Shown here: piece by piece, positions 6,514 to 12,039 of the stretch
Layout of the letters: the number at the start of each line of letters is the position of its first letter
Position numbering within the stretch: the stretch's first letter is position 1
Assembly: GCA_905235315.1 (NCBI GenBank)
Contig: CAJOLG010000048.1
Span: forward strand, 1-16,042
Length of the DNA: 16,042 nt
From: an uncultured Solobacterium sp.
Lineage (GTDB): Bacteria > Bacillota_I > Bacilli_A > Erysipelotrichales > Erysipelotrichaceae
Direction of reading: 5' to 3'
The notes under the pieces: model-generated
Databases searched by the model: none
The model's input: only the letters and a program-made list of their open reading frames with translations
What the model was told of the DNA's origin: nothing
Program-made: the position numbers and the translations under genes

Positions 6514-6945
6514 ATGACAAATGAAGAAGAAACCGTTGAAAAGATCGTTCTTCCCGTCCCTGAATCATTGCTGGAGGGGCTGAAGGACGCAGCAGGCAAG
6601 GCGGATATTACGGTCAAGGAATACATACTCCGTCTCATCGATCAGGATATCCGGCGAGCCAAAACCGGAATCCGTCCTGAAACGCTTGCGGCGGTACTGC
6701 GCGAAGACAGCGAACTGTCACACCGGCTGCGGGATGCGCAGCGGGAGTTTGATCTTCTGACAAAGGAGCAGGCGCAGGAAACCGTAAACATGATCGATGC
6801 GAAACTGGATAATGATCTGCAGAAAGCACAGGAGATCCAGCGGGATGTTCTGCCGCGCATCGCAAGGGAAAAGGAACGCATTCTGAATGAAATCCGGGAC
6901 CTGTTGGAAAACAGAGAGTCCGAAGAAAACGGATCTTCCTTATGA
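6514..6945 (+). CDS. Small RHH-like / coiled-coil hypothetical protein
   Basis: A 143-residue soluble protein. Residues about 10-50 (KIVLPVPESLLEGLKDAA then VKEYILRLIDQDIRR) have the strand-helix-helix pattern of ribbon-helix-helix DNA-binding proteins. Residues about 60-135 are rich in Glu, Lys, Arg and Gln with heptad-like spacing and look like one or two long coiled-coil helices. It could be an RHH regulator with an oligomerisation stalk or a structural coiled-coil protein; no known family recognised. The ribosome site is AGAGGA at about 6500. It has its own promoter and terminator, so it is a single-gene unit between rplS and the polyamine operon. Confidence 0.7.
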   Translation: MTNEEETVEKIVLPVPESLLEGLKDAAGKADITVKEYILRLIDQDIRRAKTGIRPETLAAVLREDSELSHRLRDAQREFDLLTKEQAQETVNMIDAKLDNDLQKAQEIQRDVLPRIAREKERILNEIRDLLENRESEENGSSL

Positions 6946-6953
6946 ACGCAGGG

Positions 6954-6977
6954 AGAAGGCGGAATGCCTTCTTTTTT
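6954..6977 (+). terminator. Terminator after the RHH/coiled-coil gene
   Basis: AGAAGGC (6954-6960) pairs with GCCTTCT (6966-6972) around a 5-nt loop and runs into TTTTT. Confidence 0.8.
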
Positions 6978-6990
6978 ATTTGTCTTTGAA

Positions 6991-7010
6991 GTTTAGAAAA
7001 AATAAACAAA
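6991..7010 (+). promoter_or_regulatory. Upstream operator copy of the pot operon regulator (inferred)
   Basis: GTTTAG-N5-ATAAAC followed by AAA (6991-7010) matches the perfect palindrome at 7082-7104 except for one base in the right half. Same orientation and same 5-nt spacer. It lies just upstream of the operon promoter. Binding by the adjacent XRE-cupin regulator is inference. Confidence 0.5.
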
Positions 7011-7023
7011 ATGTTTAAAGTTA

Positions 7024-7054
7024 TTGTTGTATTTCCGGCCTGTTTCTGTATAAT
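7024..7054 (+). promoter_or_regulatory. Promoter of the regulator-potABCD operon
   Basis: A perfect TATAAT (7049-7054) preceded at 19 nt by TTGTTG (7024-7029). The spacer is longer than the optimal 17, which suggests a weak or regulated promoter. It sits between the two operator copies. Confidence 0.55.
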
Positions 7055-7081
7055 GAATCTTGGTTTTGTGATTCCGAAACA

Positions 7082-7104
7082 TTTGTTTAGTTTTACTAAA
7101 CAAA
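7082..7104 (+). promoter_or_regulatory. Perfect palindromic operator before the XRE-cupin gene
   Basis: TTTGTTTAG (7082-7090), 5-nt spacer TTTTA, CTAAACAAA (7096-7104): a perfect 9-bp inverted repeat lying downstream of the -10 and immediately before the ribosome site (about 7106-7114). Autorepression is the obvious reading; the second copy upstream supports it. Confidence 0.6.
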
Positions 7105-7119
7105 AGAAAGGGGGATGCC

Positions 7120-7659
7120 ATGGATATCGGAAAACGGATCCGGCAGCTTCGGATCCAGAATAACCTGACCCTGGAAGAACTGGCTTCCAGAACGGAGCTC
7201 ACAAAAGGATTCCTTTCCCAGCTTGAGCGGAATCTCTCCAGTCCGTCGATTCAGACACTGGAAGATATCACGGAAGCGCTTGGGACGACAATGGCGAACT
7301 TCTTCACGGAGGATGCGGCGGAGCAGATCGTGTTTACCGCGGAGGATGCGTTTGTGGATGAACGCAGCGGCTACACGATTCACTGGATCGTACCGAATGC
7401 GCAGAAGAATGCGATGGAGCCGATCCTTTTGGAAATCGAACCCGGCGGGAAAAGCGAACCGGTCTATCCCCACAGCGGGGAAGAATTCGGGTATGTCGTG
7501 TCGGGGCGGATTGTTCTCATGAGGGAAGGCAGTAAAAAGGGGTTCACGGTCCGAAAAGGCGAAAACTTTTACATTTCAGGCAGAGACGTTCACTGGCTGG
7601 AAAACAACGGCAGTTATCCGGCAGCGGTGCTTTGGATCAGCACCCCGCCGACATTCTGA
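7120..7659 (+). CDS. XRE-family regulator with cupin sensor domain (polyamine operon)
   Basis: A 179-residue protein with an N-terminal HTH of the lambda-repressor type (about 5-60: IGKRIRQLRIQNNLTLEELASRT, then GFLSQLERNLSSPSI) and a C-terminal cupin_2 barrel (about 105-175) with a PHSGEEFGYVVSG metal/ligand motif. Same architecture as PuuR-like and other repressors that sense small metabolites and often control polyamine or amino acid transport. It is the first gene of the operon, 18 nt before potA, so the most likely role is control of potABCD, probably responding to a polyamine; the ligand is inferred from context. The ATG at 7120 has a GAAAGGGGG ribosome site. Confidence 0.88.
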   Translation: MDIGKRIRQLRIQNNLTLEELASRTELTKGFLSQLERNLSSPSIQTLEDITEALGTTMANFFTEDAAEQIVFTAEDAFVDERSGYTIHWIVPNAQKNAMEPILLEIEPGGKSEPVYPHSGEEFGYVVSGRIVLMREGSKKGFTVRKGENFYISGRDVHWLENNGSYPAAVLWISTPPTF

Positions 7660-7677
7660 AACAGGGGGGATAGAATT

Positions 7678-9246
7678 ATGGCTAAAAAATTGATTCAGAT
7701 CCAGAATGTTGTGAAGACATTCGGCAAGCAGGTCGTTCTGAAGGGGATCTCACTCGACATTATGGAAAACGAGTTTGTTACACTCCTCGGTCCGTCCGGC
7801 TGCGGAAAAACAACGTTACTTCGCATTATCGCCGGATTCCTGGAGCCTTCGGAAGGCAAGGTCATCATGGACGGCGAAGACATTGCGAACGTTCCCGCAT
7901 ACAAACGGGACGTCAACACGGTTTTCCAGCATTACGCATTGTTTCCGCATCTCGATGTGTATGACAATATCGCCTTCGGCCTGAATATCAAGAAAATGCC
8001 GAAAGACATCATCAACCAGAAAGTAATGCGCATGATCTCACTGACCGGTCTTGAAGGGTTTGAACACCGGGATGTCAGTCTGATGTCCGGCGGTCAGCAG
8101 CAGCGTGTTGCGATTGCCCGTGCGCTGGTCAATGAACCGCGGGTTCTTCTTCTGGATGAATCGCTTTCCGCACTTGATAAAAACCTCCGTAAGGAAATGC
8201 AGCTGGAGCTGAAGGAAATCCAGCGCGAAGTCGGAATCACCTTCGTTTTCGTTACCCATGATCAGGAAGAAGCCCTGACCATGTCCGACAAGATCGTTGT
8301 CATGAAAGACGGTGAAATCGAGCAGATCGGGACACCGCTTCAGATTTACAACGAGCCGATCAATGAATACTGCGCACGCTTTATCGGCGACTCCAACATT
8401 ATTGACGGAGTTATGAAGAAGGACCGCCTTGTATCCTTTGATGACGCGGACTATGAGTGTGTTGACTACGGATTTGATACGAATGAGGCAGTTGATATCA
8501 TGATCCGTCCGGAAGATATCCACATTGTGGAGCGCAACCGCGGTCTGCTCAACGGCGAAGTGAAGTCGATCCTGTTCAAAGGCGTTCATTATGAAGTGGT
8601 TGCCGAGACAAGCTCCGGTACTTCCAAGACCGTCACAATGCATGTTACCGATGAAAAGGTAATCGTCAATGAGGCCGCAAAGGAAAAGATCAGCGCGACT
8701 TCGTTCTCCATGGATATTGAAGACGTTGCGACGCTTTCCGACGGCGAGATCATTGCCCGCGCAAACGCACAGGCATGGAACTTTAATGATGAGGATATCT
8801 CGATCTCCCGCATCACGCATGAAGTGAAAGGGGAGCCGGGTGTGTATCCCTGCCGGCTCAGCACCGATAACGGTACGGAAATCACCATCAACATCAATGT
8901 TGTAACTCCGAAGGCAGTTGAAGATACGGCCAACGAAGAGAGCATTCAGGCATTTGATTTCTATACCACAGTTACCGACATCCGGGAATCCGTTGCGCTG
9001 GATACCGACCTGATCCGCTGGGCGGATGCTTATGCGTGGAGCACGGAAGACCAGTCACGGGTAGAAATCTGGGATGTAAAGTATGACTTCGATGATGAAA
9101 CAATCACCGAAGGAGATTACCAGGTAACGTTCTCCACACAGGGACGCGAACTCAAGATCGAGACGACAACGAAGATCGAAGAGGGGCAGCGAATCGGCCT
9201 TTTCTGGAATCCGGATGATATTCACGTCATGCGGAAGATGGGGTGA
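7678..9246 (+). CDS. potA: Spermidine/putrescine ABC transporter ATPase PotA with inserted Ig-like repeats
   Basis: Cytoplasmic ATPase of the polyamine importer, 522 residues where PotA is usually about 350-380. Nucleotide-binding motifs: Walker A GPSGCGKT (38-45), signature LMSGGQQQRVAIARA (135-149), Walker B LLLDES (157-162; Ser replaces the common Pro) and H-loop H194. The C-terminal TOBE fold begins normally (RPEDIHIV at 277-284, FKGVHYEVVAET at 300-311), is interrupted at about 312-487, and resumes with ELKIETTT to the family end PDDIHVMRKM. The insertion contains two related modules (see the repeat entries). The gene is in one intact frame, so the insertion is translated. GGGGGGAT ribosome site at about 7664. 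It is followed by potB with a small overlap region; PotB and PotC are its membrane partners and PotD the receptor. Confidence 0.92.
   Translation: MAKKLIQIQNVVKTFGKQVVLKGISLDIMENEFVTLLGPSGCGKTTLLRIIAGFLEPSEGKVIMDGEDIANVPAYKRDVNTVFQHYALFPHLDVYDNIAFGLNIKKMPKDIINQKVMRMISLTGLEGFEHRDVSLMSGGQQQRVAIARALVNEPRVLLLDESLSALDKNLRKEMQLELKEIQREVGITFVFVTHDQEEALTMSDKIVVMKDGEIEQIGTPLQIYNEPINEYCARFIGDSNIIDGVMKKDRLVSFDDADYECVDYGFDTNEAVDIMIRPEDIHIVERNRGLLNGEVKSILFKGVHYEVVAETSSGTSKTVTMHVTDEKVIVNEAAKEKISATSFSMDIEDVATLSDGEIIARANAQAWNFNDEDISISRITHEVKGEPGVYPCRLSTDNGTEITININVVTPKAVEDTANEESIQAFDFYTTVTDIRESVALDTDLIRWADAYAWSTEDQSRVEIWDVKYDFDDETITEGDYQVTFSTQGRELKIETTTKIEEGQRIGLFWNPDDIHVMRKMG
8611..8865 (+). repeat. Ig-like module 1 inserted in the PotA TOBE domain
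   Basis: Protein-level repeat, PotA residues about 312-396. Landmarks in order: GTSKTVTMHV, ISATSFSMDI, LSDGEIIARANAQAW, GVYPCRLST. It aligns with the next module at GT(S/E)..T, the I-A-(S/D)F run, D-(E/L)I-R-A-A-AW, and Y-(P/Q)...ST. The pattern (A.AW, then G.Y.VTFST, then GT...T) resembles beta-sandwich repeats of Bacillota cell-surface proteins; that resemblance is from memory. Confidence 0.6.
8866..9138 (+). repeat. Ig-like module 2 inserted in the PotA TOBE domain
   Basis: Protein-level repeat, PotA residues about 397-487. Landmarks: NGTEITININVV, IQAFDFYTTV, LDTDLIRWADAYAW, GDYQVTFST. The last strand runs straight into ELKIETTT of the resumed TOBE domain. It is somewhat longer (91 against 85 residues) and diverged, so the duplication is not recent. 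Confidence 0.6.
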
Positions 9247-9251
9247 CGGCG

Positions 9252-10041
9252 ATGAAATCATTCTCCAAGATGGTCTATCCGTATGTGGTATGGGCAACGA
9301 TCATGATCATCTTTCCGATGCTTATGATTGTGCTGTACGCATTCTCGGTGGAGGGCAATTCGGTTCTGACCTTTCAGTTCACCCTTCAAAACTTCGCACG
9401 CTTCTTCTCGGATGAGGTACTTCCTGCCGTTCTGTGGCGTTCGCTTCGCATGGCGTTTGTGACGACGTTTATCTGTATTCTGATCGGGTATCCGACCGCG
9501 TATGTCATGGCGAAAACCTCGTCAAACAAACAGGCGGTCATGGTGCTGCTGATCACGCTTCCGATGTGGATCAATATGCTTGTGCGCACATACGCATGGC
9601 GCGGTATTCTCAGCCATATGCATATGAGCGGTGAGATCAAGGTTTACATCGGTATGGTATACAACTTCCTGCCGTTCATGATTCTGCAGATTTACACCTC
9701 ACTTTCCAAGATCGATCCGGCGCTGATTACGGCGGCGGCTGACCTTGGCGCAGACGACAGGCAGACATTCCGCCGGGTAATCTTCCCGCTGTCGCTTTCC
9801 GGCATCGTTTCGGGAATCACACTCGTAATTCCTGCCGGCGGTATCGTCATTCTTCATTCCCAAGTTCCTCGGCGGCGGACGGTATGTCCTGATCGGTAAC
9901 CTCATTGAGGATTACTTTATCTCCACCGGTGACTGGAACTTTGGCTCGGCAATCAGCCTGATCATGGCAGTCATTATTCTGATCTCCATGTATATCACGC
10001 GCAAGCTTGACCGCCAGCCGGCGGAACAGGAGGACAACTGA
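9252..10041 (+). pseudogene. potB: Polyamine ABC transporter permease PotB, broken by a one-base frameshift
   Basis: Membrane permease of the polyamine importer. The first frame (ATG at 9252, GGGGTG ribosome site at 9241-9245; an in-frame GTG at 9243 is less likely) reads normally through several membrane segments and the EAA loop (AAADLGADDRQTFRRVIFPL) up to about residue 193, then derails and stops at 9897-9899. The other frame continues the family sequence from VSSFFIPKFLGGGRYVLIG to the TGA at 10039-10041. Removing one T of the pair at 9829-9830 restores TLVILPAVSSFFIP and gives an intact 262-residue PotB of normal size. Both sides are undamaged, so this is either a sequencing/assembly error or a very recent mutation. 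The true stop overlaps the potC start (TGATG). Confidence 0.85.
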
Positions 10042-10865
10042 TGGAAAAGAAAACAGGAATCTTCCAGAAAATCTGGTTCTGGCTCATCATTGCCTTCTTT
10101 TATCTGCCGATCTTCTACGTGGTGCTGTTCAGCTTTAACCGTTCCAAGTCGCTGACCAACTTTACGGGATTCTCGCTCCGCTGGTACCAGCGGATGTTCG
10201 AAAGCCGCCCGGTACTGGAGGCGATCGGATATACAGTTGCCTGTGCGGTAATCGCAACGGTTGTCTCGACGATTGCCGGAACGATCACTGCGATCGGTCT
10301 CTCCAAATGCCGCAAGGTTCTCCGCGAAGCAATCAATCAGGTGAACAACCTTCCGATGCTGAATCCGGATATCGTCACCGCGATCGGCTTCATGCTGTTC
10401 TTCACATCGCTCCGCATCAAGGCCAGTTTCTGGACGATGGTGCTTGCACATATCACATTCTGCATTCCGTATGTGATTCTCTCGGTTACTCCCAAGCTTC
10501 GCAGTCTTGATCCGAATATGCCGGAAGCTGCGATGGATCTTGGCTGCACACCGCTCCAGGCGCTCTGGAAGGTCATTGTTCCGCAGATCAAGCCCGGCAT
10601 CATCTCCGGTGCGCTGATCGCATTCTCGATGTCCTTCGATGACTTTGTCATCTCGCTGTTCACGACCGGTCCGGGTGTGACGAATATTTCGATCTATGTC
10701 TACGGAAACGTAAAGCGTGTCAATCCGACAATCAATGCGCTTTCCGCAATTCTTGTCTTTGTCATCACAGCAGTGCTGGTCATCGTCAATGTCATTCCGA
10801 TGATCAGAGAACGAAAGGAGGCCCGCAATGCGTCTGCAGCTGAGCTGGAAGCCGCTAATCGTTAG
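10041..10865 (+). CDS. potC: Spermidine/putrescine ABC transporter permease PotC
   Basis: A 274-residue inner-membrane permease with about six membrane segments. The EAA cytoplasmic loop that docks PotA is EAAMDLGCTPLQALWKVIVP (162-181), followed by the family-typical FSMSFDDFVISLFTTGPG. Length and order match PotC. The ATG at 10041 shares its A with the potB stop and has AGGAGG 7 nt upstream (10028-10033). Its 3' end overlaps potD by 38 nt, so the two are translationally coupled. Confidence 0.93.
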   Translation: MEKKTGIFQKIWFWLIIAFFYLPIFYVVLFSFNRSKSLTNFTGFSLRWYQRMFESRPVLEAIGYTVACAVIATVVSTIAGTITAIGLSKCRKVLREAINQVNNLPMLNPDIVTAIGFMLFFTSLRIKASFWTMVLAHITFCIPYVILSVTPKLRSLDPNMPEAAMDLGCTPLQALWKVIVPQIKPGIISGALIAFSMSFDDFVISLFTTGPGVTNISIYVYGNVKRVNPTINALSAILVFVITAVLVIVNVIPMIRERKEARNASAAELEAANR

Positions 10866-11943
10866 TGCACTTGCGGCGTGCACACTGACCGGATGCAGTT
10901 CATCCGAACTGCCGGAAGATGCCGTCATCATCGATTCGATGAAAGAATACGGCTGTAACACCCTCAACGTATACAATGCCGGTGAATACATTGCGGATGA
11001 AACGGTTCCGATGTTTGAAAAACTGTATACCGCCCATGTAAACTACGTGACATTTGATTCCAATGAGATGCTCTATACACGTCTGCTCGGCGGCAGTCAG
11101 TATGATGTTCTCGTGCCCAGCGATTATATGATCGAGCGTCTCATGAAGGAAGAAATGCTGCAGCCGCTCGACAAATCCGTAATCACGAATCTCGAAAACG
11201 TGGACCCCGAGGTTCTTGAAATGCAGAAGATCTTCGATCCGGAGCTGGAATATGCAGTGCCTTACTTCTATGGCTCGGTCGGCCTGGTATACAATAACCA
11301 GATCATCAGTGATGAAGAAATCCAGCAGAAGGGCTGGGACATCCTGCATGATCCGAAGTACAAGGGAAGGGTATTTGCCTACGACAGCCAGCGCGATATG
11401 TTCATGATTGCCTTTAAGGCACTCGGGTATTCCATGAATACCGATGATCCGACAGAGATCCAGAATGCCTACCAGTGGCTGCTTGACATGAATACGCTCG
11501 TCGAACCTGCATATGTGACGGATGAAGTAATTGACGGCATGGCAAACGGCGAAATGGATATTGCGATCATGTACTCCGGCGATGCGGCATATGTCATTTC
11601 CGAAAACTATGATATGTCCTATATTGAGCCTGTCCAGGGAACAAATATCTGGGTTGATGCGATGGTCATTCCGGCCAACAGCGCATGCCCTGCACTTGCC
11701 AATCAGTTCATCAACTTTATGGCAGACAATGATACCGCAATGAACAACAGCGAATTTGTCGGCTATACCAGCGCAAATACGGAAGTCCGGGATTATCTCG
11801 GCGGCGAGGAAGGGGACTTCTTTGAAAACAGCGCATATCTCCCGCGCAGCGGATATGAAGCGGATGAAGTGTTCCGGTTCAATGCCAAACTTACCAAACA
11901 GCTCAATGAGCTTTATACAAAGGTAAAGATGAGCATCAGCTGA
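10828..11943 (+). CDS. potD: Spermidine/putrescine-binding lipoprotein PotD
   Basis: A 371-residue extracellular solute receptor. Lipoprotein signal: short basic start, hydrophobic core, lipobox LTGC with the lipidated Cys at residue 23. The mature part has the PotD/PotF fold landmarks: LNVYNAGEYI near the start (family WxxYI-type strand), YDVLVPSDYMIERL, AVPYFYGSVGLVYN, a hinge GEMDIAIMYSGDAAYV, and IWVDAMVIPANS. Family members bind spermidine or putrescine through aromatic and acidic residues; which polyamine is not decidable here. AAAGGAGG ribosome site at 10814-10821 inside potC. Last gene of the operon; a terminator follows. Confidence 0.93.
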   Translation: MRLQLSWKPLIVSALAACTLTGCSSSELPEDAVIIDSMKEYGCNTLNVYNAGEYIADETVPMFEKLYTAHVNYVTFDSNEMLYTRLLGGSQYDVLVPSDYMIERLMKEEMLQPLDKSVITNLENVDPEVLEMQKIFDPELEYAVPYFYGSVGLVYNNQIISDEEIQQKGWDILHDPKYKGRVFAYDSQRDMFMIAFKALGYSMNTDDPTEIQNAYQWLLDMNTLVEPAYVTDEVIDGMANGEMDIAIMYSGDAAYVISENYDMSYIEPVQGTNIWVDAMVIPANSACPALANQFINFMADNDTAMNNSEFVGYTSANTEVRDYLGGEEGDFFENSAYLPRSGYEADEVFRFNAKLTKQLNELYTKVKMSIS

Positions 11944-11969
11944 TCCTGCGACAATCACAGTACAGAAAG

Positions 11970-11999
11970 GGATATGTGCAAACGCATATCCTTTTCTTT
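11970..11999 (+). terminator. Terminator of the potABCD operon
   Basis: GGATATGTG (11970-11978) pairs with CGCATATCC (11983-11991; one G-U pair) around a CAAA loop, followed by TTTTCTTTC. An ATG at 11974 lies inside this stem, in frame with the GH9 gene, but is not a credible start. Confidence 0.85.
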
Positions 12000-12023
12000 C
12001 TTTTATAAGAAAAAACATTCATA

Positions 12024-12029
12024 TATAAT
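12024..12029 (+). promoter_or_regulatory. -10 box of the GH9 gene
   Basis: A perfect TATAAT lies only 10 nt before the likely ATG at 12040, in very AT-rich DNA. The -35 is poor (TTTATA near 12002). Transcription would start at about 12036, giving almost no leader. Confidence 0.5.
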
Positions 12030-12039
12030 CTTTTATGTT

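Noticed and set aside
8038..8820. 260-codon minus-strand frame opposite potA
   Set aside because: Antisense shadow of a certain ABC ATPase gene; no start signals.
9826..9899. Programmed +1 frameshift in potB
   Set aside because: No slippery run, rare codon plus stop, or downstream structure is evident at the switch point, and PotB is not known to be recoded. A plain one-base insertion explains the data better.
10900..12018. 372-codon minus-strand frame opposite potD
   Set aside because: Antisense shadow that covers the operon terminator; potD on the plus strand is unambiguous.
11974..12039. Upstream in-frame start for the GH9 gene
   Set aside because: The ATG at 11974 lies in the stem of the pot operon terminator and upstream of the only good -10 box, so a normal message would not contain it.
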